Shown piece after piece: positions 8,271 through 17,727 of a DNA stretch of 64,000 bases. Positions within the stretch are counted from its first letter, which is position 1. Each line of letters begins with the position of its first letter. The notes under the pieces were generated by a model. That model did no database searches, was not told the DNA's origin, and was given only the letters and a program-made list of their open reading frames with translations. Position numbers and translations under genes: made by a program. The stretch comes from Neptunomonas qingdaonensis (GTDB lineage: Bacteria > Pseudomonadota > Gammaproteobacteria > Pseudomonadales > Balneatricaceae), in NCBI RefSeq assembly GCF_900113275.1, contig NZ_FOOU01000012.1, positions 1-64,000 on the forward strand, given 5' to 3'.

Positions 8271-8390
8271 TTTAGCGCATAGATTTTAGCGCATAGGCTC
8301 CAGCAGAGATTTCAATGTCTGGAGTTCGTTACATGGAGTTCGTTACATGGAGTTCGTTACATGGATTTTGTTACATGGAAGTTAGTGCAT
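8271..8390. repeat. Two tandem-repeat sets between greB and tamA
   Basis: The 309-base gap between greB and tamA holds first a doublet of TTTAGCGCATAG (near 8271-8296), then five copies of a 14-bp unit GGAGTTCGTTACAT: three exact (8321-8334, 8335-8348, 8349-8362) and two diverged (8363-8376, 8377-8390). The array lies 75 bases before the tamA start, so copy-number change could alter promoter or leader spacing. Confidence 0.88.
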
Positions 8391-8465
8391 ACAATTCAGT
8401 AGATAGAATTTTGTCTATAAAAATAGTTAGCTAGTGAATATAGATGGGCAGGTGAGGATAGTTTG

Positions 8466-10205
8466 ATGTTGAAACGCTGGACACTGAAGATACCTGTCCT
8501 ATTGCTATCGGTGAGTCTCGCGATGAATCTGATGGCGGCTACGCTGGTCGTGAAAATTGATGGAGTGAGTAAGGAGCAGGAGCAAAACATTCGCTCCATG
8601 CTGAGTCTTGAGTCATTACAAAGCAAAACAGTGGCCAGTGATAGTCGTCTTCGCTATTTATATGGCAAAGCTGAAAATGAAATTAGCAAAGCGTTACAGC
8701 CCTTTGGGTTATACCGCCCTGAAATCAGCTCGCAACTGACAGAAGGTGAACAAGGCTGGGTTGCCCAATTTAACATCACTCCGGGCCCGGTCTTGCTCAT
8801 CAATACGCTGGACATGCAGTTGCTTGGAGAAGCCTTACAAGATGATGCCTTTAATAAGCTGTTTTCCAGCTCTCCTTTGCGTAATGGAACACCGCTGATT
8901 CACAGTGTTTATGAAGATATGAAAAAGAAAGTCAACTCATTGGCGGCTGAGCGGGGGTTTTACCAGGGGGAGTTTACTGAGCACCGTGTCGAAGTTGATT
9001 TGGTTACTTATCAAGCTAATATAGTGTTGCATTATGATAGCGGCCCTCGCTTTAGAATCGGCGAGGTTGTCTTTTCTGAAAGTCCGTTGTCGGATGATTT
9101 CCTGATCCGTTACCTGCCCTTCAAAAAAGGTGATCCTGTACAAAGTGGTAAGCTGCTTGATTTACAGGGGGCTCTGGTCGATAGCGATTATTTTCAACGT
9201 GTTGAGGTGCGGCCTCTATGGGGCCAGGCGGTTGGCGCTGAAGTGCCTATTGAAGTCACGCTGGATGCACATAAGCGTACTAAATACCGGGCCGGTTTGG
9301 GTTATGGAACGGATACCGGAGCCAGAACGACTCTGGGAGTGACGCGCCGTTGGGTGAATAAGCAAGGGCATCAGTTTAATACCCAACTGAGAGCATCCGA
9401 GATCCGCAATAATCTGGCCGCTGAATATTCGATTCCAGGCTTACGTCCCCAACAAGATCGATATGCGGTGAATCTCAGTCTGAATGAAGAAAACTCAGAT
9501 AATGTGGAGACCAGTAATCGTCTTCTGGGAGTATCGTGGCAAAAGCAGCAAGGTCGGTGGCAGCAAGTGGCTGCACTGGGTTTTCAGCAGGAAGATTTCA
9601 CGATTGGCGGCGAAACAACTCAAACCACCTTTCTTATACCCCGTATTAGTCTATCGATGGTGTCTACTAAGGACCGGCTGAATGTTAATAACGGTTACCG
9701 ACTGACGCTGCAGGCGTTAGGCGGCAGTGATGTTCTCTTGTCAGATACCAACTTTGTGCAGTTAAGATTAGGCGCTAAGGCGGTGCATAGTTTTACTCCG
9801 AAGTTACGTTTGTTGGGACGCGCAGATGTGGGACTAACGTTTGTCGATGACTTTGATAAATTGCCGGTTTCGCAGCGGTTTTTTGCCGGCGGCGATAACA
9901 GTGTGCGAGGCTATGAATATCAGAGCCTCAGCCCGAAGGATGATAGTGGTGATGGTCTTGGTGGCCAGAATTTATTAGTAGGGAGTCTGGAAGTTGATTA
10001 CCGTCTAAAAGGTAACTGGGGTGTCGCTACCTTTATTGATGCGGGTAACGCTTTTGAAGGGACGGACACCGATCTGCACATAGGAGTGGGTGTCGGATTA
10101 CGTTGGTTTTCACCGATCGGACCGGTACGTATAGACTTGGCAATACCGCAAAGCGGTGACCAGAATGGTATTCGTCTGCATCTGAATTTGGGGCCAGACC
10201 TGTGA
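8466..10205 (+). CDS. tamA: Translocation and assembly module subunit TamA (Omp85 family)
   Basis: Outer-membrane barrel that works with TamB in outer-membrane assembly (autotransporter insertion, phospholipid transport). 579 residues: signal peptide (to about Ala-Ala at 21), three POTRA-type domains (~22-260), then a 16-strand Omp85 barrel with the conserved FFAGGDNSVRGYEYQSL motif (VRG(F/Y) of the barrel-lumen loop) and a terminal strand ending in HLNLGPDL. I start at ATG 8466 rather than TTG 8463 because GAGG at 8454 gives 8-base spacing. Its stop overlaps the tamB start by four bases (GTGA), so translation is probably coupled. Confidence 0.95.
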   Translation: MLKRWTLKIPVLLLSVSLAMNLMAATLVVKIDGVSKEQEQNIRSMLSLESLQSKTVASDSRLRYLYGKAENEISKALQPFGLYRPEISSQLTEGEQGWVAQFNITPGPVLLINTLDMQLLGEALQDDAFNKLFSSSPLRNGTPLIHSVYEDMKKKVNSLAAERGFYQGEFTEHRVEVDLVTYQANIVLHYDSGPRFRIGEVVFSESPLSDDFLIRYLPFKKGDPVQSGKLLDLQGALVDSDYFQRVEVRPLWGQAVGAEVPIEVTLDAHKRTKYRAGLGYGTDTGARTTLGVTRRWVNKQGHQFNTQLRASEIRNNLAAEYSIPGLRPQQDRYAVNLSLNEENSDNVETSNRLLGVSWQKQQGRWQQVAALGFQQEDFTIGGETTQTTFLIPRISLSMVSTKDRLNVNNGYRLTLQALGGSDVLLSDTNFVQLRLGAKAVHSFTPKLRLLGRADVGLTFVDDFDKLPVSQRFFAGGDNSVRGYEYQSLSPKDDSGDGLGGQNLLVGSLEVDYRLKGNWGVATFIDAGNAFEGTDTDLHIGVGVGLRWFSPIGPVRIDLAIPQSGDQNGIRLHLNLGPDL

Positions 10206-13200
10206 GATTAACCTACAAACGAGTTGGTTGGGGAATATTTGCCGTTATTGCGCTGTTGTTGGTGCTTGTGGTGACCGCAGCTATCTATGTAACAACGACG
10301 ACAAGTGGCTTGAAACAGCTGGTTACGGTTGGACAGCGCTGGTTACCCGGTGAGCTACAGGTGAAGCAGATTGAAGGCACTCTGCTGGATAGCGTTTCGT
10401 TGCAACAGTTGAGCTATCAGAATGAGAGTATCAGTATCGCGTTTCAGCAATTACGCCTCGCGTGGGATCCTGCTGCCTTACTAAACGGAAGCGCACATAT
10501 CCGTTCGTTAACATTAGAACAACCTGTTATTCGTTTGTTGTCTGTTGCACAAGAACCTGTCGATCCTGCCAAAGAAGCACCACTATTTCCTTTGGTATTG
10601 CCGGATATTAAATGGCCGCTCAAGATTCAGATAGATCATCTTAACATTAGCCAGCTGGCGTTTTATCAGCCCCCCATCGCCGAAAATCCATCTGAGCCGT
10701 TGCTGCTAGATCAGTTCCTGTTGCAGGCGTATAGCAAAGGGTCGAGTTTGATAGTGGAGCAGTTGCAGCTCGTTGCCCCGCAAGGAAAAATTAACCTCGC
10801 GGGCCGGCTCCAGCCTGTCGGTAATTATCCATTCAGCTTTTCGACAGAGTGGAGTATGCAGCAGCCGGACCAGCCAGAACTGAAAGGAAAGGGCGTTTTA
10901 CGAGGGAATTTGGCTGAGCTGGTTATGGAGCAGCAGTTGTCTGGCTTGCTTGATCTTAACGTCCTTGCATCGATGAGATTATCGTCTGATACGCTTACTC
11001 TCGACAGACTACAGATTTTACAGCCCGCTAAAAAAGCTGAGCTGTTATTCAGCGGCGAGATAACCGCCTTACAGACAACGCCTAATGTGGCGCTGACCGG
11101 TAGCTGGAAAAATCTTGGTTATCCGCTGCACACAGATGCTGTTTATAGCAGTAGTCATGGTTCCGTTAAATTAAGCGGTAGCATGGATAAATACCAGCTG
11201 ACACTTAACAGTGCGCTTGACGGTGTAGATATTCCTGCGGGGCAGTGGCTCCTCAATGCTGATGGTAATGCGCAGGCGCTGACATCGTTTTCCTTATCGG
11301 CAGACACGCTGGACGGTAAGCTGCGAGGCAATGGAAAAGTCAGCTGGCAGCCATACCTGAGCTGGCAGGCCGTACTCTCCGGTGAGCAGATTAATCCGGG
11401 TAAAGAGTGGAACGAATGGCCTGGCAAACTCGATTTCGTTTTGCACAGCAATGGTTCGCTGCAAGAGCAAAAACCGTTGCAGTTGCAGGCGGATCTGACT
11501 GCATTGACGGGTACGTTGCGCAACGAGCCGGTTAAGGGCAGTGCGAGCGTTTCCTTGACGGGGAGTGAACTGGCGATTAAACAGTTGCACCTGAATGTCG
11601 CCAGCGCAGAACTACAGGCCTCGGGTGTCGTCGGTGAGCAGATGAACCTGGATTGGATGCTGAATGCCCCGACATTGGCAAAAGTATTGCCCAGCGCTGA
11701 GGGAGTGCTCAGCGGAAAAGGAACCTTGCGCGGTCCTAAAGATCAGTTGCATCTGGTGGCTGCGCTACAAGGCAAAGGCTTAATGTTTGAGCAAAATCAG
11801 ATTGAAGATCTGAGTGCGGATCTGGATATCGACCTGAGTGCTAAACAAAGCTCACATCTGCAGCTGCAGGCAGCAGACTTGAACTTAGCCGGGCAGCGCT
11901 GGCAAACGCTGACGTTGAATGGCCAGGGTAAGCCTGCACAGCATCAGTTAGCGCTAACGCTGGAGCAGGGGGCAGTCGATTTGAAACTAGCGGTAGAAGG
12001 GGGTTGGCAAGCGCCTCAATGGCGGGGGGCGATGACCCGTGCGGATATCGATAATGAACTGTTGGGGGCGTGGCAGTTGCAGCGTCCTGTCGACATAACC
12101 GCCAGTGCTGCTAAGGCAAACCTGGCCAGTTTTTGCTGGCAGCGAACGCCTGCAGGCAGTGGCGAGCTATGCGGCCAGGGTGGCTGGTCTTCATTGGGAG
12201 GCAGCCAGGGAGAGCTGAACGTGCGTCAGTTGGCGTTGGCTATGTTTGAGCAATTCATGCCGCCGGGCACAAAACTCGATGGGCAGTTTGAGGCGCAAAC
12301 TACGTTTCGACAGCCTGCTGGAAAACAGCCAGACTTTTCGCTTGTAGCACGCATTACCGACAGTCAATTGGTGCTGCAAGATGCAGACATGAAGGTCAGT
12401 GCCGGTGATATCCGGTTGAATGCCAGTGGCAAGCAAGGGCAGATTAAAGCAGATTTCCAGTTACCTTTGACTGAGCCCGTCGGGCAGATGCAGGCTGATC
12501 TGACGATTGATGATGCTTATGGCGTAGGGAAGTTAACAGGAAAAGTGCAAACTGAACTCAGTGACTTGAAGTTTATCTCACTGTTTGCGCCTCAGTTGCA
12601 GGCCGTTGGCGGTAAAGTAGAGTCTCAGCTTAACATCAGCGGTAATCTGGAAAAACCGCAGGTTTTGGGGTATCTGCAATTAGCAAATGCTAGCGCAGAG
12701 TTACCGGCATTAGGGCTTAAACTGGATGCGATTGAACTGGATATTCGTGATCAGCCCGCGAGCTCAGTACTGTTGTTAAAAGGGGCGCTTCGATCAGGCG
12801 AAGGGGTGCTGCAGCTGAGTGGTTTGCTGGATCCGCTTAACTCTGCCGGCCAGGTGAGTATTCAGGGAGAGCGCTTCCAGGCCGTGGCTACGGAGGAGCT
12901 GAAAGCCTGGATCTCACCACAACTGGATATTGATGTGACGCCCGGGTTGATTAAATTACGTGGCGAAGTGAAGGTGCCTGAGGCGCAAATTTTCCCACCG
13001 ACTATTACCTCCTCCAGCCCTCTGTCGCCAGATGTGGTGATCCTGGGAGATTCTGAGTCAGGGCTCGGCAAACAGCAGGTGCTGGATGCGAAGGTGCGTC
13101 TCACTCTGGGTGATAAAGTAGAAGTTGATGCGTTAGGTTTTAAAGGGCGTTTACAGGGCAGCGTGCTTGTTGAAGATGATGGACGCCGTGCCACTCGTGC

Positions 13201-13789
13201 GACAGGAAGTCTGCAAGTGGCCGCAGGGGAGTACCGCTTGTATGGGCAGGATTTGAATATCGAGCGAGGCAGTTTAATATTCAGTGGTGGGCCGGTAGAC
13301 AACCCTGGATTGGATCTGCGGGTATCGCGAAAGGTTGACGAGGTAACGGCGGGTGCCAAAGTCAGCGGAACCCTCTCTGATCCACGTTTAACCTTGTTTT
13401 CGGAACCGGTGATGCCAGAGAGTAGTTTGCTCTCCTATCTTATTTTTGGCAGGGCCCCGGGTTCGGCTAACACTTCATCTTCTGAGCAGGAACTGTTATT
13501 CAGAGCGGCATCCGCTATTACGATGAAAGGCGGAAATGTGGTAGCTGAGAAGTTAACGGATCTGTTAGATGTTAACGAATTAGGCCTGGAAGGTGACTCG
13601 CTTCAAGATACCTCCTTCTACATCGGTAAATATCTGTCGCCCAAACTGTATGTCAAATACGGGGTTGGCTTGCTGGAACCTAGCAGTACATTTTTGATGC
13701 GCTATCTACTCAGTAAGCGTTGGAGTGTTGAGTCGCAGACAGGCACTAACAGCAGTGGCGGCGATATTATCTATACACTCGAAAACTGA
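10202..13789 (+). CDS. tamB: Translocation and assembly module protein TamB
   Basis: Inner-membrane-anchored AsmA-like protein whose long beta-taco spans the periplasm to TamA; the family moves phospholipids toward the outer membrane. 1195 residues (E. coli TamB about 1260): GTG start, one N-terminal membrane helix (residues 9-30, FAVIALLLVLVVTAAIYV), many degenerate beta-strand repeats, and the C-terminal DUF490 core with ATGSLQVAAGEYRLYGQDL, ERGSLIFSGGPVDNPGLDLR, SYLIFGRAPG and a terminal GDIIYTLEN. Overlaps tamA by four bases. Confidence 0.95.
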   Translation: MRLTYKRVGWGIFAVIALLLVLVVTAAIYVTTTTSGLKQLVTVGQRWLPGELQVKQIEGTLLDSVSLQQLSYQNESISIAFQQLRLAWDPAALLNGSAHIRSLTLEQPVIRLLSVAQEPVDPAKEAPLFPLVLPDIKWPLKIQIDHLNISQLAFYQPPIAENPSEPLLLDQFLLQAYSKGSSLIVEQLQLVAPQGKINLAGRLQPVGNYPFSFSTEWSMQQPDQPELKGKGVLRGNLAELVMEQQLSGLLDLNVLASMRLSSDTLTLDRLQILQPAKKAELLFSGEITALQTTPNVALTGSWKNLGYPLHTDAVYSSSHGSVKLSGSMDKYQLTLNSALDGVDIPAGQWLLNADGNAQALTSFSLSADTLDGKLRGNGKVSWQPYLSWQAVLSGEQINPGKEWNEWPGKLDFVLHSNGSLQEQKPLQLQADLTALTGTLRNEPVKGSASVSLTGSELAIKQLHLNVASAELQASGVVGEQMNLDWMLNAPTLAKVLPSAEGVLSGKGTLRGPKDQLHLVAALQGKGLMFEQNQIEDLSADLDIDLSAKQSSHLQLQAADLNLAGQRWQTLTLNGQGKPAQHQLALTLEQGAVDLKLAVEGGWQAPQWRGAMTRADIDNELLGAWQLQRPVDITASAAKANLASFCWQRTPAGSGELCGQGGWSSLGGSQGELNVRQLALAMFEQFMPPGTKLDGQFEAQTTFRQPAGKQPDFSLVARITDSQLVLQDADMKVSAGDIRLNASGKQGQIKADFQLPLTEPVGQMQADLTIDDAYGVGKLTGKVQTELSDLKFISLFAPQLQAVGGKVESQLNISGNLEKPQVLGYLQLANASAELPALGLKLDAIELDIRDQPASSVLLLKGALRSGEGVLQLSGLLDPLNSAGQVSIQGERFQAVATEELKAWISPQLDIDVTPGLIKLRGEVKVPEAQIFPPTITSSSPLSPDVVILGDSESGLGKQQVLDAKVRLTLGDKVEVDALGFKGRLQGSVLVEDDGRRATRATGSLQVAAGEYRLYGQDLNIERGSLIFSGGPVDNPGLDLRVSRKVDEVTAGAKVSGTLSDPRLTLFSEPVMPESSLLSYLIFGRAPGSANTSSSEQELLFRAASAITMKGGNVVAEKLTDLLDVNELGLEGDSLQDTSFYIGKYLSPKLYVKYGVGLLEPSSTFLMRYLLSKRWSVESQTGTNSSGGDIIYTLEN

Positions 13790-13892
13790 TTCATAGCGCA
13801 TTCAGAATAGAATAATTTTATAAGAGGCCTCTATAAAGGTTATCAAAGACATGCCGATACAATGAGTTGTACTCTTGAGGCATTCTTTGACT

Positions 13893-14342
13893 ATGCAGAC
13901 TGAAAAAATACAGGCGCGGATAGAAACTTATACCTCGTCACTGCCGCAAGCAGTGCAGTCGCCTCATGGTGCTCAGTTTGCGATGCTGCTTAGTCTGATA
14001 TCAACCAATCAGTCGAACAGTTATGAGCATTCATCTCAGTCTGTTGAGTCTCCACGAGGTGAAGGTTTTGTCCTTCCGGCAGAGGCGGCTTATCCGGGTA
14101 TTGATGAGCTACACACACCTTATCTGGTGGAGCGCCTTAATCATTCGGTGAATGATAATATCCCCGGTGACTTCGCGTATATCAATAGTCATATCCAAAC
14201 CCGTGCGCTTTCATCATCCCGTCTGCAGCGTGCCTCAGCTGACGAATTTGCCAAGATGGCGCTGCTCTCATCAGGGCGGTTAATGCTGGATCATATTGGC
14301 CAATCGCTTACTTCTGTCCCATCGATCTCTGTACAAGCGTAG
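13893..14342 (+). CDS. Uncharacterised protein
   Basis: About 149 residues. I do not recognise the family. Soluble, serine- and glutamine-rich, without signal peptide or membrane helix; two short helical stretches can be guessed (residues 1-35, and the C-terminal half around RLQRASADEFAKMALL). The ATG at 13893 is preceded by TTGAGG at a rather long spacing; a TTG at 13887 or 13875 is possible. It lies between tamB and a DMT transporter on the same strand, with roughly 100 bases before it, so it may be its own unit. Codon use looks like its neighbours. Confidence 0.7.
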   Translation: MQTEKIQARIETYTSSLPQAVQSPHGAQFAMLLSLISTNQSNSYEHSSQSVESPRGEGFVLPAEAAYPGIDELHTPYLVERLNHSVNDNIPGDFAYINSHIQTRALSSSRLQRASADEFAKMALLSSGRLMLDHIGQSLTSVPSISVQA

Positions 14343-14385
14343 AACTTAAGTTACACTGCGTTCTTCATTATTGAGTAGCGATACC

Positions 14386-15285
14386 ATGGAAGAAAAAAAC
14401 CAACAAAAGGCCATGTTTCTTGGCTTGAGTGCCGTGCTGTTATGGTCAACGGTGGCGACTGCTTTTAAGTTGTCACTGCAGCATTTAACCCCCTTACAGT
14501 TGTTGTCGATCGCCAGTGTTACCTCGCTGTTGGTATTGTTGGTTGCTGTTGCTAAGAAATACCCCAGGCATGAAGTATTCGCTTACTGGAAAAAAGCACC
14601 GTGGCGATTCGTCTTACTGGGTGCGCTGAATCCGTTTTTGTATTACGTCATCTTATTTCAAGCCTATGACTTGTTGCCGGCGCAGCAGGCGCAGCCATTA
14701 AACTATACATGGGCGTTGGTGCTGTCGCTGCTGGCTGTTCCTATGCTCGGACAGTCGTTACATCGATCGGATATTATCGCGCTGATCTTGGGTTATTGCG
14801 GTGTATTAGTGATCTCGACACGCGGTGATCTGTTTGGTTTGGCATTTGATAGTGGCTTAGGTGTAGCGCTGGCGCTGATCAGTACGGTGCTTTGGGCATT
14901 GTATTGGATATTGAATGCTAAGAATGAAACGCCGTCTGAAATCTCTTTACTGCTGTGTTTTTTGAACGGAACGCCGATGGTGTTATTGACGGCATACTAT
15001 GTTGACGGCCTCCCAGCGAGCAGCGATGGTGTGCTGAGTGCTATCTATGTCGGTATATTCGAGATGGGGATAACCTTCATGCTGTGGATGAACGCAATTA
15101 AACTGGCCACACATACCAGCCGGGTCAGTAACCTGATCTTTCTATCGCCCTTCCTGTCGTTGATTCTTATTCATACGATTTTAGGTGAAGAGATCAGCAA
15201 CGCGACTTATATCGGTTTGGTGATGATTGTTTCGGCGGTTGCTTATCAGCAGTACGCAGCTTATCAGGCCAGACCGCGTGGCTAA
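14386..15285 (+). CDS. DMT-superfamily transporter with two EamA domains
   Basis: 299 residues with ten predicted membrane helices arranged as two EamA repeats (roughly residues 10-145 and 155-290). Seen: FLGLSAVLLWSTVATAFKLS at the N-terminus (family W near the end of helix 1), LNPFLYYVILFQAYDLLPA and the second-half TVLWALYWILNAK. Substrate cannot be told; characterised members export amino acids or metabolites. An in-frame TTG lies 15 bases upstream, but ATG 14386 fits the helix-1 start better. Confidence 0.9.
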   Translation: MEEKNQQKAMFLGLSAVLLWSTVATAFKLSLQHLTPLQLLSIASVTSLLVLLVAVAKKYPRHEVFAYWKKAPWRFVLLGALNPFLYYVILFQAYDLLPAQQAQPLNYTWALVLSLLAVPMLGQSLHRSDIIALILGYCGVLVISTRGDLFGLAFDSGLGVALALISTVLWALYWILNAKNETPSEISLLLCFLNGTPMVLLTAYYVDGLPASSDGVLSAIYVGIFEMGITFMLWMNAIKLATHTSRVSNLIFLSPFLSLILIHTILGEEISNATYIGLVMIVSAVAYQQYAAYQARPRG

Positions 15286-15307
15286 GCTGGCCTGGTCGAA
15301 AGGGGGA

Positions 15308-15703
15308 TCAGGCAGAGGCCCACTGAATCAGTTCTTCTGTCTGATCTTCGACTTTCCACCACTCATCCGGGTCATCACCGCTCTGCCAGCCACTGGCGAT
15401 ACAACGTACCTGTGTTTCCAGTGCTGTAGCAGCGATGCGTGCACAATCAAGGTCTTTAATCCACGGTGTTTGCCCGGATTGAAACCAGACACTTGTCCAG
15501 GCTTTGCCAGCAGCGCGCTCATGAATAAAAACCGGAATACTCTTGCCCGCTATAGTCAGGGAGTATTGGTGAGTACTTTTATCCGCATCCTGAGTAAGCG
15601 ATGGAGTACAACTTTCACCCAGAGAGACGAGCCAGCTTTCAATGGCTGTTAGCGAACGGTTTTTAACATAGATTTCAATATCAGGGTGGCGTTGGTCGTT
15701 CAT
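15308..15703 (-). CDS. Conserved hypothetical protein
   Basis: 131 residues from ATG 15703 (MNDQRHPDIEIYVKNRSLTA). The open frame extends to 15859, but the upstream part is basic, low in conservation signals and would overlap the divergent gene's leader, so the internal ATG is preferred; ATG 15712 is a second choice. The protein is tryptophan-rich near the end (SVWFQSGQTPWIKDLDCARI, then DEWWKVEDQTEELIQWA). It looks like a small cytosolic protein found in several marine gammaproteobacteria, from memory of the pattern; no function is known. Convergent with the DMT gene. Confidence 0.68.
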   Translation of the reverse strand: MNDQRHPDIEIYVKNRSLTAIESWLVSLGESCTPSLTQDADKSTHQYSLTIAGKSIPVFIHERAAGKAWTSVWFQSGQTPWIKDLDCARIAATALETQVRCIASGWQSGDDPDEWWKVEDQTEELIQWASA

Positions 15704-15858
15704 CGCAGGCATCAATATAGTCGGATTTGGATTGGCGGCCAGTATGCGTTGCTTGACGAGGATGATCAAGAGGTGAACGTATTCAGCCGGGATATTCCTT
15801 TCAGCATTAGATCCTGTATCCTTCGCAGCAGCTCTTATTTTTAAAAACAGGATTGGCA

Positions 15859-17169
15859 ATGAACAAAAAAGTAGTCATAGGGTGTGTTTCGGTATTGGGG
15901 CTTTCTGCTATCTACCTGGCGGGTGTTTATTACTCTGGACAAGAAGCGAATAAGTTTCTGCAGCAGTCAATTGAGCAGGCTCAGGTGCAGGCGAGTGGGC
16001 AGGGCTTTATTCAACTGGATGCCACTACTGGCTTTTACTCCTCTCAATACCAGCTGGTGTATACGCCAACAGAGTTGCCAGAAGGTGCTGAAGAATGGAT
16101 GGATGGCCGAAATATCTCCTTTAACCTTAACGTTAAGCACGGCTTTCTTGGCGCCGTATCTGACATTACCCTTGCAGAGAGTGGTCTGTTAACAAAATTG
16201 AAGTCTTTTCAGGCTAATGCGGATCGTGAGCCGTTAACACTTGAGGTGCAGCAACGCTTCAACCCCCTATCGAAACAGTTGGCTATGAATGGCACGTTTG
16301 AGACTGATCAGTTTGTTGTGACATCAGAGGAGGGTAGCGGCACCATCGGCGCGCTGCAGATGAACTTCGAACAGCTGGGACGCGATTTTAAACTCGATCT
16401 GGTGATGCAAAATAGTGGCATAGAAGCCAAGGGTAATACGCTCTCTATTCAAGGTATTAAGGGAACTGAAAGCGGCCGCCTGGACCATGATGACCCACTA
16501 CAAGCGGTGATGCTCGAATCACTGGACGCCCTGTTTAACATTGAGCAAATCGTCGTTAACAGCGATAAGGTTAACGTCGAGGCTAAAGGCTTGCGTCTGG
16601 ATATGCAGCAACGCCTCAAAGCAGAAAGGATGGTCACCTCTGTCGGGTATGCAGCAGACTCTTTCCGTGTTTCGCCAGCCGGAAAAACAGCACCAACATT
16701 TACCAATCCAACTCTGAGGCTGACATTCGATCTGGATTATGCCGCCACGCGTGAGTTAGCCATCATGATACAAGGCATGCAAAGTGATCCTGATGCAATG
16801 CATCAGCAGATGGAAGGCCTGATCGTCGTGGCTGACAGTGTCACGGAGAAAGGCATGGGTGCGGATATTAATGAGCTATCAATAGGTTGGCAAGGCCATA
16901 AAGCGCAAGGCCGTGCAGAGCTTGTGTTAGCACCGTTTCGGGTGTCTGAAATCATGATGCAGCCAGATCAGATCAGACAATACCTGACCTTACATGCAGA
17001 GTTTGCAGTGCCGGGCGTAATGCTGGAAGCGATGCCAGATTACAATCCGCAACAGGTCAACGCATTAGTGCAGATGGGTTTTGTTCAAAAGAATGAGGAC
17101 AGCTATCGCGTAGAACTCAACCTTGAAAAAGGCGTGATGCAGCTGAATGGACAAGTTGTGCCGATGTGA
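15859..17169 (+). CDS. DUF945 (YdgA-like) family protein
   Basis: 436 residues: an N-terminal signal anchor (residues 3-22, KKVVIGCVSVLGLSAIYLAG) followed by the YdgA-type start GVYYSGQEANKFLQQ and a long beta-rich periplasmic part ending in a C-terminal domain (LNLEKGVMQLNGQVV). These features fit DUF945, a periplasmic/inner-membrane family with no firm function. ATG 15859 has AGGA six bases upstream. A terminator follows within 10 bases of the stop. Confidence 0.85.
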   Translation: MNKKVVIGCVSVLGLSAIYLAGVYYSGQEANKFLQQSIEQAQVQASGQGFIQLDATTGFYSSQYQLVYTPTELPEGAEEWMDGRNISFNLNVKHGFLGAVSDITLAESGLLTKLKSFQANADREPLTLEVQQRFNPLSKQLAMNGTFETDQFVVTSEEGSGTIGALQMNFEQLGRDFKLDLVMQNSGIEAKGNTLSIQGIKGTESGRLDHDDPLQAVMLESLDALFNIEQIVVNSDKVNVEAKGLRLDMQQRLKAERMVTSVGYAADSFRVSPAGKTAPTFTNPTLRLTFDLDYAATRELAIMIQGMQSDPDAMHQQMEGLIVVADSVTEKGMGADINELSIGWQGHKAQGRAELVLAPFRVSEIMMQPDQIRQYLTLHAEFAVPGVMLEAMPDYNPQQVNALVQMGFVQKNEDSYRVELNLEKGVMQLNGQVVPM

Positions 17170-17177
17170 ATGCAATA

Positions 17178-17200
17178 AGCGCACTTAATTGTGCGTTTTT
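17178..17200 (+). terminator. Rho-independent terminator of the DUF945 gene
   Basis: CGCAC/GTGCG stem with a TTAATT loop, followed by TTTTT at 17196-17200, 10 bases after the stop codon. Confidence 0.8.
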
Positions 17201-17241
17201 AATAATTAAAGCGCCCTCTAAAGGAAATAGAGGACGCTATT

Positions 17242-17411
17242 CTAGTGTGAACGCCGAACCCGCCGCAGCAATGCATCAATATCCTCTAGAGCCTTTTCGC
17301 TTGCTCCAGCAAGGTGAATATCTTTTTCAGATAAGCATAGAGCTTCAGCTCGTTCACTTTTTCCGTTTTTATCAGACTGTATAAATTTGCATTGGCACGC
17401 ATACCCGCCTG
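17242..17411 (-). pseudogene. tnpC: IS66 transposase TnpC, C-terminal remnant with frameshift
   Basis: The frame reads SQAGMRANANLYSLIKTEK then VNELKLYAYLKKIFTLLEQA and matches the C-terminus of IS66 transposases (NLYSLIETAKANGLEPYAYL pattern). After AK a one-base shift is needed to continue into KALEDIDALLRRVRRSH, corresponding to the usual LEDIDALLPW ending. The catalytic region is absent. Confidence 0.8.
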
Positions 17412-17426
17412 GCTCGTAGAGATCAA

Positions 17427-17534
17427 TCAGAAATCAGCTTGCTGCTGACGGCTAAACTGCGCACCAGACAGGCCACTTTTCTCTTGCTGATCAGGTATGT
17501 CTTGCCATTGTTGTCGATTGCGTCGCTGAGTCAT
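17427..17534 (-). pseudogene. tnpA: IS66 accessory protein TnpA, truncated to 35 codons
   Basis: Reads MTQRRNRQQWQDIPDQQEKS then GLSGAQFSRQQQADF and a stop. This is the N-terminal part of the IS66 OrfA helix-turn-helix family (usual pattern: RR-x-W-x-x-L-x-x-Q-x-x-SGLS-x-x-FCR). It has a strong GAAGGAG ribosome-binding site 5-6 bases before the ATG, so a short peptide could still be made. The rest of the gene is lost at the internal deletion. Confidence 0.75.
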
Positions 17535-17727
17535 GAGTTACTCCTTCAATGAAAAGAGCAGCGAGTTTACGCGACGGCGCTTGGGCGGGTTAGGGTGTGC
17601 CTGGTTCAGCGCTTAGCATCTACCAGCGTTGAGTATTAGAGGTCTGGATATTTTTCTGCGGTACAAACTTTTATAAAATTTCATCTACACTTAAGGCATT
17701 ATGATTATGTAAATTAAGGGAATAGGT

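Larger units (their letters stand above)
17209..17582 (-). mobile_element. Internally deleted IS66-family element (374 bp)
   Basis: Ends carry inverted repeats AAGCGCCCTC (from 17209, + strand) and AAGCGCCGTC (from 17582, - strand), 9 of 10 matching. Inside, on the minus strand, the first 35 codons of an IS66-type tnpA join directly to the last ~55 codons of an IS66-type tnpC; tnpB and most of tnpC are gone. A subterminal hairpin (17211-17237, CCTCTA/TAGAGG core) lies at the tnpC end. No 8-bp target duplication is visible at these boundaries, so exact ends are uncertain. Confidence 0.8.

Noticed and set aside
12862-13359. 165-codon open frame antisense to tamB
   Set aside because: Composition is that of a shadow frame (Ser/Arg/Pro rich), no ribosome-binding site or family match; tamB is well supported.
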